This document shows positions 43,509 through 52,122 of a DNA stretch of 64,000 nucleotides, one piece after another. The notes below the pieces were generated by a model, which did not search any database, was not told the origin of the DNA, and was given only the letters and a program-made list of their open reading frames with translations. Source of the DNA: JAJRZX01 sp964472295. GTDB taxonomy: Bacteria; Desulfobacterota; GWC2-55-46; JADFVP01. The translations under genes were made by a program, and so were the position numbers. Positions within the stretch are counted from its first letter, which is position 1. Each line of letters begins with the position of its first letter. Where the stretch lies: positions 21,224 through 85,223 of the forward strand of contig CAYYJQ010000003.1 in assembly GCA_964472295.1 (NCBI GenBank). The letters run 5' to 3'.

Positions 43509-44240
43509 TCAGAACCTTCTTGTGGCGCGGGCCCTTCCAAGGGGTCTTGGCCCCCCGTCGAACCACCCGCTCTCCCTGGCGCTGAAGTGTTCATCCCGTC
43601 CGATGATGATATGGTCCTGCACCACGAGATCCACGGCGTGTGCCGCGCGGTGGAGCATACCTGTCAGCTGACGGTCTACTGTAGACGGGGCCGGGTCCCC
43701 GCTAGGGTGGTTATGGACAAATATCATGGAATGGGCGTTATTCCTGAAGGCACGCTCTATGACCTTCCTGGGGTAGACCACGGTCTGGTTGATGGTGCCC
43801 TCGTGGAGGGTCTCAATGGCGAGGAGTTCGTTTCTTGAATTGAGGAAGAGGGCGATGAATTTTTCCACCCGCTCGCCTGAGAGTGAGAGGTTAAGGTAAT
43901 CGAGGACGTCTTTTTTGGAGCGGATTACGTCTTTTCCCATTATCCGCTCGCGAAGATAAAGGGCCGCCATCTCCTTCATGAACTTAATTAGGACAACGGC
44001 GTGCTCGGAGAGACCTTCTATGCAACGGAGTTCTTCGGCAGGAGCGTCAAAGACACCGCGAAGCCCCTTGAAGGCCTTGAGAAGCCTTTTTGCCACTGGT
44101 TTTACGTTGCTTCTTGGCATGGCGAAGGTGAGGACGAACTCGATTGTCTCGTGTTTATGAAAACCATCAAGGGAGGTCTTGAGGAACCTGGTCATGAGTT
44201 TTTTCCTCTGCTCTCTTGCCTGCGATGCCTTTGCCGTCAT
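43509..44240 (-). CDS. radC: RadC/JAB-domain DNA repair protein family
   Basis: 243 residues from ATG 44240, with AAAGGA seven bases upstream. The N-terminal part has the UPF0758 helix-hairpin-helix (GVFDAPAEELRCIEGLSEHAVVLIKF). The C-terminal MPN/JAB domain has the metalloprotease ligands HNHPSGDPAPSTVD and a preceding glutamate region. The family is often linked to mobile DNA and repair, but its biochemical function is unproven. It is enclosed by two family A elements in inverted orientation. Confidence 0.92.
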   Translation of the reverse strand: MTAKASQAREQRKKLMTRFLKTSLDGFHKHETIEFVLTFAMPRSNVKPVAKRLLKAFKGLRGVFDAPAEELRCIEGLSEHAVVLIKFMKEMAALYLRERIMGKDVIRSKKDVLDYLNLSLSGERVEKFIALFLNSRNELLAIETLHEGTINQTVVYPRKVIERAFRNNAHSMIFVHNHPSGDPAPSTVDRQLTGMLHRAAHAVDLVVQDHIIIGRDEHFSARESGWFDGGPRPLGRARATRRF

Positions 44241-44270
44241 TCTCATGTCCTTTCCCGTGGTGTTTTTTTT

Positions 44271-44426
44271 AAGGAACCTCTCCTTAATTCGTCCCTGAAT
44301 CAAGGAGAGACGGGAAAGGAAAAACGCGCTTTCCCTTTCCCTCACATTTTCACCAACTTATAGTTGTCGAAAATGGCAACACGTCCATGCGGCTCTGGAA
44401 AGTCTGAATTAATCAGACTTTCCTTA
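44271..44426 (+). repeat. Family A repeat, full copy of the CTCTCC subtype
   Basis: Hairpin I is CTCTCCTTAATTC/GAATCAAGGAGAG and hairpin II is GGGAAAGGAAA/TTTCCCTTTCCC. Both arms differ from the common type in matching fashion. The ends are AAGGAA and TTCCTT. Confidence 0.9.
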
Positions 44427-44591
44427 ATGCAATCTTACCGCCGGCGGTCGCGGGAACCCGCGGTTCAAGCCAGCATCACCCTCAATTCATCCCCCCCCTA
44501 TAAAAGACCGCGAAGATGGCTCTTGCCTATCTTCTTGCGGCCCTTTCTTACCTCCATGTTCCATATTATATGGAAATCAAAGGTTTTTGTC

Positions 44592-44611
44592 TCCTGTACC
44601 ACCGTACAGTT
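44592..44611 (+). promoter_or_regulatory. Lux box upstream of luxI
   Basis: TCCTGTACCACCGTACAGTT contains the perfect dyad CTGTAC-CACC-GTACAG, matching the lux-box core CTGTA-N8-TACAG. It is about 100 bases upstream of the luxI ATG, where a LuxR activator would sit next to the -35. Confidence 0.8.
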
Positions 44612-44702
44612 GGCAACCTTCAATTTTATAACTTTTTGTTTATTTTTTAAACTGTCATGGGTGTCAGTTACGCAAAAAAAAAGTTTCTGTTAAAACAACG
44701 CC

Positions 44703-45362
44703 ATGGAACTCATGGTGCAGGAAGACAGTTTTCTCATAAAGACACTTACGGCGCATGAAGAGATGGAGCAGGGGTACAGGCTGAGGCACGAGGTATTCAG
44801 CGAGGAGCTCAGGTGGGCACCTATTGCCAAGGACGGCATGGAGGTGGACCGTTACGACAGTTTTGCAAGCTCCATCGGTGTATTTGACCAGTGGGGTCTC
44901 TTACAGGGATACGCACGGCTCATCCCCTCGCCAAGCCCCTTCATGATAGACAGGGAGTTCGCCTGCCTTACCACCGGAGGACAGGGGGTAGAGAAGAGAC
45001 AGGACATGGCCGAGGTAACGCGGCTATGCGTTAGAAAGGACGGGAGAAAGGGCGAGTTCATACTGAGGGTATCCAACCTCATCTACAAGGGCATATATCT
45101 CTGGAGCATGAATATGGATGTAAGGCACCTGGTGATGGTGGTGGACAGGAGGGTCTACCGTCTCCTGAGGTTGACTGGTTTTCCAGTCAAGTCAATAGGA
45201 GAGTTTATGGTCATGCCCGACAGCGTGCACGCCGCTGTAATAAGCCTGGACCTCGTTGAATTCAAAGAGGTGGGGGAAGAGAAGAAGCCCGAGTTCTTCA
45301 GGTGGATGTCTACACAACAAGCCCCTCAGCCATCGCCAGGGCTATTGCATGGGCTTTATTGA
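44703..45362 (+). CDS. luxI: LuxI-family acyl-homoserine-lactone synthase
   Basis: 219 residues. Every invariant position of LuxI/EsaI enzymes is present with the right spacing: Arg28, Phe32 and Trp38 (YRLRHEVFSEELRW), Asp49 and Asp52 (MEVDRYD), Arg72 (ARLIP), Phe86, Glu104 and Arg107 (AEVTRLC). It should make an N-acyl-homoserine lactone from SAM and an acyl donor; the acyl chain cannot be told. A lux box upstream implies positive feedback. Its 3' end overlaps the convergent luxR gene by about 50 bases. Confidence 0.92.
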   Translation: MELMVQEDSFLIKTLTAHEEMEQGYRLRHEVFSEELRWAPIAKDGMEVDRYDSFASSIGVFDQWGLLQGYARLIPSPSPFMIDREFACLTTGGQGVEKRQDMAEVTRLCVRKDGRKGEFILRVSNLIYKGIYLWSMNMDVRHLVMVVDRRVYRLLRLTGFPVKSIGEFMVMPDSVHAAVISLDLVEFKEVGEEKKPEFFRWMSTQQAPQPSPGLLHGLY

Positions 45363-46053
45363 CGGCATTGAGCTTGTGCTCTATGTTCTGAACGTGGAAC
45401 TTCACGGTCCTCTCACTGATATTGAGTATCATCGAGATCTCCCAGTTTGTCTTGCCTTCCTTTACCCATGCAAGGACCTCTCTTTCCCGGGCCGACAAAT
45501 CCAAGGCCTTTCTCCTCTCAAGGGCACATACCCTCTCAAGGGCTATATGCACATGAGGGACAAGGGTGTTCAGGATCTCCTTGTGGTGGTCCCGGAAGCG
45601 GTCTCCATCACCAGAGAAGGAAAAGAGAGTCGCAAGGTCTGAGGTGGGCCCCTTGAAGCCCGCGGCCACTCCATACCTCAACCCAAAGTCTCCCGCAAGG
45701 CGCATGAAGGATATATCATCTCTGTCCGTTATTTTTTCCGTTGCCTCCTCCCAGAAGAAGCTCCCCTTTGAACTCAGATTGTGCCGCACAATAGGGTCTA
45801 CTTTATAGAGTTCCTTTGAGGCGTAGAGATTCATCCACTGGCCGGGGTAATCGAGGTTGAATATCTTCTTGACCTCTGTAAGCCTGCCCGCATTAATGAC
45901 TCCTATGCCGCAGATACCGTGGTCCGCGCATACGAGGTCCTTTATCTTCGCAATGAGCCTTGTAAGGTCCGCGTCGTTCCTGCAGGCAAGGGATGAGTGG
46001 ATTATTTCAAGTATGACCGTCAGTTCGGTCTTTGAAAAATCTCTGTAACCCAT
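45310..46053 (-). CDS. luxR: LuxR-family quorum-sensing transcriptional regulator
   Basis: 247 residues, full length. The autoinducer-binding domain keeps the ligand-contact set Trp73, Tyr77, Asp86, Pro87 and Trp101 (TraR Trp57, Tyr61, Asp70, Pro71, Trp85). The C-terminal HTH (LSAREREVLAWVKEGKTNWEISMILNISERTVKFHVQNIEHKLN) is complete. It is probably the receptor for the LuxI product and binds the lux box. A good AAGGAGA ribosome site precedes the ATG. It follows the HTH-less LuxR homolog by 26 bases on the same strand. Confidence 0.93.
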   Translation of the reverse strand: MGYRDFSKTELTVILEIIHSSLACRNDADLTRLIAKIKDLVCADHGICGIGVINAGRLTEVKKIFNLDYPGQWMNLYASKELYKVDPIVRHNLSSKGSFFWEEATEKITDRDDISFMRLAGDFGLRYGVAAGFKGPTSDLATLFSFSGDGDRFRDHHKEILNTLVPHVHIALERVCALERRKALDLSAREREVLAWVKEGKTNWEISMILNISERTVKFHVQNIEHKLNAVNKAHAIALAMAEGLVV

Positions 46054-46079
46054 GGCGCGTCTCCTTGGTTGGGGGGGTC

Positions 46080-46667
46080 TTACTGGACTAAGGGCCCCTT
46101 TTCTGCCCGGGGTTTCCGGGTGGCGGGGTCGCCCCCCGATCTCTCTGTAATGGCCATGTTGAGGTGCAGTGTAAGGGCGGAAAGAATGTCCTTATGGTGC
46201 TCGGTAAAGACGTCTTTTGACGATGCGAAGCAGAAGAGGCTAAAGAGCCCTGTGCCCTCATTATAAACGCTCGACGAGAGGCCGTGCTTAAGCCCATAGG
46301 CCGCGGCCCATTCTGTGACGGCCTTTGACTTCTCGTCAATGGCGTTTTTTCTTATATTGGACCAGAGTTCCGGCTCTGAGAAGCGCATATGATGGCGCAC
46401 TACGGGGTCAAAGCGGTAGAGGCCCTCCTTGAAGTAGAGGTTCAGCCACTCGCCAGGGTAAGAGGAGTCGAGGATAGTGTTGATGCTAATGCGTCCCTGC
46501 CTGCCTATCGTGCCGATGCCGCAGACAGCGAACTCGGCCATGAGGAGGTCCCGTGCCCTTGTCAGGAGACCCTCGGCTGTATATTCCGAGGCGCACCTCG
46601 CAAGGTCATCTATTAGCTCAATGACCTTTATGAGTTCCTGCTTTGGAAAGGCATCCAACATGTTCAT
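46080..46667 (-). CDS. LuxR-type autoinducer-binding protein lacking a DNA-binding domain
   Basis: 195 residues, clearly homologous to the N-terminal domain of the neighbouring LuxR (AEFAVCGIGTIGRQGRI..SSYPGEWLNLYFKEGLYRFDPVVRHHM). The ligand positions Trp74, Tyr78, Asp87, Pro88 and Trp102 are all kept. After the domain ends (HLNMAITERS) there are only about 20 polar residues and a stop; no HTH follows in any frame before the next gene. It could bind the signal and sequester it or form inactive dimers with LuxR. It is not obviously a decayed gene, since the frame and ligand site are intact. Confidence 0.85.
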   Translation of the reverse strand: MNMLDAFPKQELIKVIELIDDLARCASEYTAEGLLTRARDLLMAEFAVCGIGTIGRQGRISINTILDSSYPGEWLNLYFKEGLYRFDPVVRHHMRFSEPELWSNIRKNAIDEKSKAVTEWAAAYGLKHGLSSSVYNEGTGLFSLFCFASSKDVFTEHHKDILSALTLHLNMAITERSGGDPATRKPRAEKGPLVQ

Positions 46668-46688
46668 GAGAAGAACCTTTTTCTTATT

Positions 46689-47360
46689 TTATAGTGGCCA
46701 GAGAGAACGCAGGATACCTTTCATTTTACTCTTTTCCTCTGGCTTTGTAAAGGGGGGGTGCGTTTTTCTGAATTCAGCCATCTCGTCGCGCCTCTTACGC
46801 CTTCTCTCGTCGACGTTCTTTACGGAGTGGCACTTGAAACAATTTCTTATGGGGAAGGCCACCCTGTCATGGCACCTTGCGCAGAACCGGCCATTCCATA
46901 TGGCAAGCATGGATATACCGCTTGCGCCCGCCTTTTTCTTGAAGAACCTCGGGTGGCATGGCGCGCATTTGAGCCACTGGTTATGCACTGAGTGGGGGAA
47001 GATTACATCGGGCATGAACTTGAGTTTGGCCTTGATGAGGACATCTTCGTTAAAGGCCGGGGGCGGGGGAGAAGGGCGCCCCGGAAATGAGGCTTTTGGT
47101 TTTATGGTCCCGTCTTTCAGGGCCTTTGCCCAGTCAACAAAGCCGTATTTGTCTTTTGGCAGGTACTCAAGGGGCACTACCTGTGGCGTGGGGTCCATGA
47201 TACCCCACTTGTCGCGTTTAATGGTGGCGCCTTTTTGCTTATCGTAGTGCTCCGCCGGCCTGTCAACGGGCGCGGGCATGAGGGGTCTTTCCTCCGCCGC
47301 CACGCCAAGGGAGGCAAGCGCGGATATAAAGACCAAGATATAGAGAAAAACCCTTTTCAA
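46689..47360 (-). CDS. Exported c7-type triheme cytochrome c
   Basis: 223 residues from TTG 47360 (GGAGG five bases upstream), which starts a signal peptide (KRVFLYILVFISALASLGVAA). Three CxxCH haem motifs, CAPCH, CARCH and CFKCH, lie in the C-terminal half, along with distal histidines in FPHSVHNQWLKC. This matches the c(7)-type triheme domain found in periplasmic electron carriers of metal- and sulfur-respiring bacteria. The lysine-rich C-terminus is unusual. It is 21 bases from the HTH-less LuxR gene, so the three may share a transcript. Confidence 0.87.
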   Translation of the reverse strand: MKRVFLYILVFISALASLGVAAEERPLMPAPVDRPAEHYDKQKGATIKRDKWGIMDPTPQVVPLEYLPKDKYGFVDWAKALKDGTIKPKASFPGRPSPPPPAFNEDVLIKAKLKFMPDVIFPHSVHNQWLKCAPCHPRFFKKKAGASGISMLAIWNGRFCARCHDRVAFPIRNCFKCHSVKNVDERRRKRRDEMAEFRKTHPPFTKPEEKSKMKGILRSLWPL

Positions 47361-47492
47361 GGAAGCCTCCGGTCTTTTGAACGCCCCACGAAACTCTGGG
47401 CCCCAGGTTTTTTCCGGCATGAGCAGGCCCCGTCCTCTCGCCAGAGGCCTGCCCGAGGCAAATGTGATTTGAGCGCTTTATTATACACCCTC

Positions 47493-49160
47493 TCATATCT
47501 CTATGACAAGGGGAAGTATGACGGGCCGCCTCTCGATGGTGCGGTTGAAGAACCTTCTTAGCGCCCTTTTTATCTCCTTTTCCACCTCCAACTGGTCTCG
47601 TTTTGCCTCGGGGTTCATCTCGTCAATGGTCTTTACCACCACGTCGCGGGCGCCTTCAAGGAGGCCGCTGGTCTCATCCTTGAAGGCAAACCCCCGTGTT
47701 ATGATGTCAGGGCCGAAAAAAACCGTCCCCGTGGTCTCATTAATGGAGAGGAGCGCGATGACCATGCCGTCACGGGCAAGGTGCCGCCTGTCCTTGAGGA
47801 CCATGTCGCCTGTCTCTCCAAGGCCCTTGCCATCGACGAGTACGCGGCCAGAGTCCACAACACCCGTTTTTCCTGCCCCCGAAGGGCCTATCTCCATCAC
47901 ATCGCCGTCCTCGGCCACGATGATGTTCTTTTCAGGTATACCAACGCTCCGCGCGAGGCGCGAGTGGAGCACAAGGTGGCGGTACTCGCCGTGTATGGGC
48001 ACGAAGAAGCGCGGCCTTGTCATGTTGAGCATTATCTTGAGTTCTTCCTGGCTCGCGTGGCCCGATACGTGTATCTCCGAGACCTTCTCGTATATGACAG
48101 TCGCGCCCCTGCGGTAGAGGTGGTTCATCATGGCGGTAATGGCCTTCTCGTTACCGGGAATGAGTTTTGACGAGAGTATGACGGTGTCGCCCTCTTCCAC
48201 CTTTATCTTCTTGTGGTTGTCCATGGCCATGCGCGTAAGGGCGCTCATGGGCTCGCCCTGGCTTCCTGTGGTCAGAAGCAGTACCTTCTCGCGGGCAATG
48301 TCCTTTATCTGCTTGATGTCTATAATGAGCCCCTCGGGGGCCTTGAGATAACCTAGCCTCATGGCTATCTCCACATTTGTGACCATGCTCCTGCCGTTTA
48401 GCACGACCTTTCTTGCGCAACGCACGCAGGCGTCGAAGACCTGCTGCATCCTGTGTATGTGAGAGGCGAATGTGGCAAGAATTACCCTGCCCGTGGCCGA
48501 GCGTAGTATGGCCTCGATATTGGAGCCGATTTCTTTTTCCGAGAGGGTATATCCGGCCTTCTCCACGTTTGTGGAGTCTGAGAAGAGCGCCAGGACCCCG
48601 CGCTCGCCGTACTCCGAGAAGCGGGCGTAGTCAATGACCTCGCCGTCCACGGGGGTCTGGTCGAGTTTGAAGTCGCCTGTGTGTATGACCACGCCCAGGG
48701 GCGTGGTGATGGCGAGGGAACAGCCGTCTACAATGGAGTGGCTTACGCGGAGGAACTCCACGCTGAAGGGGCCGACGGCTACCCTGTCCCTTGGGCGCAC
48801 CATCTCAAAGACCACGTCATCGAGCATTCCGTGCTCGGCGAGCTTGGCCTCTATGAGCCCAAGCGTAAGGGCCGTGGCGTAGACCGGGGCGTTTACTTCC
48901 TTCAGGACAAAGGGCAGGGCCCCTGTGTGGTCCTCGTGGCCGTGGGTGATGAAAAAGCCCTTTACCCTCTCTTTATTCTCGATAAGGTATGTTATGTCGG
49001 GTATGACAAAATCTATGCCCAACATGTAGTCCTCGGGGAACATGAGCCCGCAGTCCACGACAATGATGGCGTCCTTGTACTCATAGACCATCATGTTAAG
49101 GCCGATTTCACCGAGCCCGCCAAGGGGTATTACCTTGAGTCTTTCCTGACTTTCTTCCAT
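47493..49160 (-). CDS. rnj: Ribonuclease J
   Basis: 555 residues, full length. The metallo-beta-lactamase core has LGGLGEIGLNMMVYEY and the zinc motif HGHEDH (residues 73-78). The beta-CASP domain has the KLIPGNEKAI and VSGHASQEELKIML motifs and HGEYRHL, all diagnostic of RNase J. The C-terminal domain follows from about 450. RNase J acts as both a 5'-3' exonuclease and an endonuclease on mRNA and rRNA. Its ribosome site overlaps the plsC stop, so the genes are coupled. Confidence 0.95.
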   Translation of the reverse strand: MEESQERLKVIPLGGLGEIGLNMMVYEYKDAIIVVDCGLMFPEDYMLGIDFVIPDITYLIENKERVKGFFITHGHEDHTGALPFVLKEVNAPVYATALTLGLIEAKLAEHGMLDDVVFEMVRPRDRVAVGPFSVEFLRVSHSIVDGCSLAITTPLGVVIHTGDFKLDQTPVDGEVIDYARFSEYGERGVLALFSDSTNVEKAGYTLSEKEIGSNIEAILRSATGRVILATFASHIHRMQQVFDACVRCARKVVLNGRSMVTNVEIAMRLGYLKAPEGLIIDIKQIKDIAREKVLLLTTGSQGEPMSALTRMAMDNHKKIKVEEGDTVILSSKLIPGNEKAITAMMNHLYRRGATVIYEKVSEIHVSGHASQEELKIMLNMTRPRFFVPIHGEYRHLVLHSRLARSVGIPEKNIIVAEDGDVMEIGPSGAGKTGVVDSGRVLVDGKGLGETGDMVLKDRRHLARDGMVIALLSINETTGTVFFGPDIITRGFAFKDETSGLLEGARDVVVKTIDEMNPEAKRDQLEVEKEIKRALRRFFNRTIERRPVILPLVIEI

Positions 49161-49169
49161 CGTATTTAC

Positions 49170-49931
49170 TTATCCTGTTTTTTTCGCCTCTTCGGCGGAT
49201 GGGCCGGCCCCCTGGGCAAGCAGTTTCGTTATCTCCTCAAGCGTCATCTGCATTAGTTCGTCCTCTGTCCTGCCTTCTGTGGGGAAGGGCCTTCCTATGG
49301 AGATGGTGGCCTCTGCCGGGGCTATCATGAGAGAGCCCTTTTTCATTATGTCCTTTGTGCCGCTTACGGCAAGGGGGACAATATCCGCACCGCTCCTCCT
49401 TGCCAGTATGAAGGCCCCCTTCTTGAATGGAAGGAGCCGCCCCGTGGTGCTCCTTGTGCCCTCGGGAAAGACAACGACAGAGGTGCCGTTCTTTATCTTC
49501 TCGGCGGCGCGCAGTAGATCCCTTAAGGCCTTCTTCGTGTTCTCACGCTCAACGGCGATGTACCCGGCAAGGGTCATGGACCACCCCACAACAGGTATCC
49601 TGAAGAGGCTCTTTTTCGATACCCAGCGGAACTGCACGGGTATATAGCCCTGCAAGACGGGTATGTCAAAGGCCCCCTGATGGTTGGATAGAAAGACCCT
49701 GGGCCTGTCTCCGGCGAGGTTCTCCAAACCCTGAACCCGCACCCTCACGCCCGAAAGGGCAAGGATTATCCTGCACCACAGGGCCCCTATGGAGTGAACA
49801 TAACGGCCGCTCCTGTCGACGAGGAGGGATAGGAGTATTATGGTAAACAAGACCGCGGTTATGGGAAGCCCGGCTGTCCAGACAAGAAGTGTCCTTAAAT
49901 ACATTTTTTTAACATATCGCTGAGTTATCAT
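49170..49931 (-). CDS. plsC: 1-acyl-sn-glycerol-3-phosphate acyltransferase PlsC
   Basis: 253 residues. An N-terminal membrane segment (LLVWTAGLPITAVLFTIILLSLL) is followed by the acyltransferase motifs: catalytic NHQGAFD (His84, Asp89), the glycerol-phosphate-binding FPEGTRSTTGRLLPFKKGAF and VPLAVSGT. It makes phosphatidic acid in phospholipid synthesis. It lies upstream of rnj in one operon. Confidence 0.93.
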   Translation of the reverse strand: MITQRYVKKMYLRTLLVWTAGLPITAVLFTIILLSLLVDRSGRYVHSIGALWCRIILALSGVRVRVQGLENLAGDRPRVFLSNHQGAFDIPVLQGYIPVQFRWVSKKSLFRIPVVGWSMTLAGYIAVERENTKKALRDLLRAAEKIKNGTSVVVFPEGTRSTTGRLLPFKKGAFILARRSGADIVPLAVSGTKDIMKKGSLMIAPAEATISIGRPFPTEGRTEDELMQMTLEEITKLLAQGAGPSAEEAKKTG

Positions 49932-50060
49932 CCGGGCCGCGCCGGACCCCCACGCGCCTCCTGGACGCGGACTGGCCTTAAATATCCGATAAGATTCTAC
50001 TTTTTTATGGAGTGTAAGTCAATTTTTTACTTTGCGGTTCAGAAGGTACCCTCTTGAACC

Positions 50061-50088
50061 TTGACATTACGGACCATGCTGGTAAATT
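50061..50088 (+). promoter_or_regulatory. Promoter for ssb
   Basis: Consensus TTGACA, a 16-base spacer and TAAATT, about 95 bases upstream of the ATG. Confidence 0.6.
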
Positions 50089-50183
50089 AAGAGAATGCCT
50101 TAAAGAAAGATGGAAAAGACAAAGAAAATCAGTAGAGCGGCCTATGGCCGCGAAGCGACAATCCATATAAAAAGGAGCCTCAG

Positions 50184-50603
50184 ATGGCAGGAGTAAATAA
50201 GGTAATCCTCATAGGCAACCTCGGCGCAGACCCTGAGATGCGCTACACCCCCGGAGGCACGGCGGTTGTGAATTTCAGCCTTGCCACTACGGAGTCGTAC
50301 ACCAACAAGGAAGGCGAGAAGGTCACCAAGACAGAGTGGCACAGGATAGTGGCCTTCAGGCGCCTTGCCGAGATATGCGGCGAGTATCTCGCCAAGGGCA
50401 GGCAGGTATATATAGAGGGTAAAATTCAGACCAGGAGTTGGGAAGACCGCGACGGGGTCAAGAAGTACACCACCGAGATACTGGCCGATACCATGCAGAT
50501 GCTCGGCACAAGGGCATCTCAGGGCGGAGGGGCCGGAGGCGGAGGGGCGTCTCAGGCGGGCGGACCTGGCCCGGAGTCCGACCTTGACGACGTGCCATTT
50601 TAA
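50184..50603 (+). CDS. ssb: Single-stranded DNA-binding protein
   Basis: 139 residues. The OB fold starts NKVILIGNLGADPEMRYTPGG and has the WHRIVAFRRLAEICGEYL segment. A glycine-rich linker leads to the acidic tip DDVPF, which recruits repair and replication enzymes. An AGGAGC site precedes the ATG. It is essential for replication and repair. It is followed by two long family B repeats. Confidence 0.96.
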   Translation: MAGVNKVILIGNLGADPEMRYTPGGTAVVNFSLATTESYTNKEGEKVTKTEWHRIVAFRRLAEICGEYLAKGRQVYIEGKIQTRSWEDRDGVKKYTTEILADTMQMLGTRASQGGGAGGGGASQAGGPGPESDLDDVPF

Positions 50604-50624
50604 GAGGCACAAAACCTATTTTCT

Positions 50625-50746
50625 ATTGGTTTTCCTTGACGCAGTTTCTTACAGGTAAAGTGTGCCTGTCATGCGTCACGACACAACAATCCAGAGGGAC
50701 ATCGCCGCCCAATCAAACAACTTTCTTTTTTCCAAAAGAAAGTTGT
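50625..50746 (+). repeat. Family B long-form repeat
   Basis: ATTGGTTTTCCTTGACGCAGT, TTACAGGTAAAGTGTGCC, TCATGCGTC, CAGAGGGACATCGCC, CCCAATCAAA, then hairpin ACAACTTTCTTTT/AAAAGAAAGTTGT. It lines up block by block with the 36.75 kb copy. Confidence 0.88.
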
Positions 50747-50824
50747 GGGTTTTCTTTGCCCCGCTTTTTTAAAAAAACTCCAGTGGCTTCTGGCAGTATT
50801 TCAGTGGCACGGCGCCTCTTCCCC

Positions 50825-50945
50825 ATTGGTTTTCTTTGACGGAGTTCCTTTGAGGCAGGTCTTCTCACCCCTGTGCATGGACACCAGAGGGCGGCAAGGC
50901 CTTGCTCACCTGATTGAAAGACTTTCTTTTTTCCAAAAGAAAGTT
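50825..50945 (+). repeat. Family B long-form repeat
   Basis: ATTGGTTTTCTTTGACGGAGT box, a diverged spacer and CTGATTGAAAGACTTTC..GAAAGT. It ends 19 bases before the U32 start codon, so its hairpin lies at the ribosome-site side of that gene. Confidence 0.85.
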
Positions 50946-50963
50946 GGGAGGGGTCTTTTTCTC

Positions 50964-51983
50964 ATGGAAAAATCTATTATTAAGAGAGCCGAGGTCATTG
51001 CCCCGGCGGGCAATCTCCGTTCTTTGAAGGCCGCCATAGGGGCGGGCGCTGACGCCGTGTACCTTGGTTTTCGCGACGCCACGAACGCCCGCAACTTCGA
51101 GGGCCTCAACTTTACGGATAAAGATATTAGTGATGGCATAGGCATTGTAAGAAAGGCAGGAAAGAAATTCTTTGTTGCCATAAACACCTTTCCTCAGCTT
51201 GACGCCTTCAAGACATGGCACCGCGCCGTGGACCGCGCCGTGGACCTTGGTGCCGACGCCATTATCATAGCCAACCTTGGAATATTAAGATACGCGAGGG
51301 AAAGATACCCGGACGTAAACATTCATCTTAGCACTCAGGCCAGTGCCTCCAATTACGAGAGCATCAACTTCTACGCCCGGCACTTTGGCATCCGCCGCGT
51401 GGTGCTTCCGCGCGTTCTCACCACGGATGAGATAAGAGACCTGGCGGCCCATACAGACGTTGAGATAGAGGTCTTTGCCCTTGGCGGGCTCTGCATTAAT
51501 ATCGAGGGCAGGTGTTATCTCTCGTCCTATGTGACAGGGGCCTCGACAAACACCGAGGGGGCCTGCTCGCCATCGAGGTTTGTCCGTTTTCAGAGCGAAG
51601 AGGGCGGGTCAATGACCATTTCCCTTAATAACGTCCTTCTTAACCGCCTTGGCCCGGGCGAATCATCGCCCTACCCCACTTGTTGCAAGGGACGTTATCT
51701 CATGCCCGATGGAAGCCCTGCCTATGCCTTCGAGGAGCCCGAGTCTCTCAATATACTGGAGATACTCCCCGGCCTTGTAGAGGCCGGTGTAAGTGCCTTC
51801 AAGATAGAGGGACGCCAGAGGACAGGGGCCTATGTGGCGGCCATGACAGGCGTCATGAGAGAGGCCCTTGATTCCTATTACGCCGCGCCGGGGAGTTACA
51901 GCGTTCAGCCCGAGTGGCAGAAAAAGACCCTTTCTTCCTTTGAGGGCTCCAAAGAGACCATTGGCTCCTACCTTGTAAAGTAA
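50964..51983 (+). CDS. Peptidase U32 family protein, UbiU-like Fe-S protein
   Basis: 339 residues from an ATG preceded by GGGAGGGG. The TIM-barrel U32 motifs are APAGNLRSLKAAIGAGADAVYLG and ALGGLCINIEGRCYLSSY. Cys177, Cys184, Cys201 and Cys240 reproduce the spacing (7, 17, 39) of the 4Fe-4S ligands in E. coli UbiU. UbiU with UbiV hydroxylates ubiquinone precursors without oxygen. No ubiV homolog is adjacent, so a different hydroxylation target is possible. The family name peptidase is historical. Confidence 0.82.
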   Translation: MEKSIIKRAEVIAPAGNLRSLKAAIGAGADAVYLGFRDATNARNFEGLNFTDKDISDGIGIVRKAGKKFFVAINTFPQLDAFKTWHRAVDRAVDLGADAIIIANLGILRYARERYPDVNIHLSTQASASNYESINFYARHFGIRRVVLPRVLTTDEIRDLAAHTDVEIEVFALGGLCINIEGRCYLSSYVTGASTNTEGACSPSRFVRFQSEEGGSMTISLNNVLLNRLGPGESSPYPTCCKGRYLMPDGSPAYAFEEPESLNILEILPGLVEAGVSAFKIEGRQRTGAYVAAMTGVMREALDSYYAAPGSYSVQPEWQKKTLSSFEGSKETIGSYLVK

Positions 51984-52122
51984 GGCGCCCCCACCCCCTA
52001 TATTTTTGCAAAGCCCATGATAGACCTTTGCCCTCTCACAAGAGGCGGCATGGTTGACAAAGAGGGGGGGCGCGCCTACAATAAATAAAGGACGATCAAT
52101 AATAACAGGAGGTCTTTTTTTC

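Noticed and set aside
50745..50963. N-terminal extension of the U32 protein
   Set aside because: The extra 73 codons run through two repeats, and the ATG at 50964 has its own purine-rich site.
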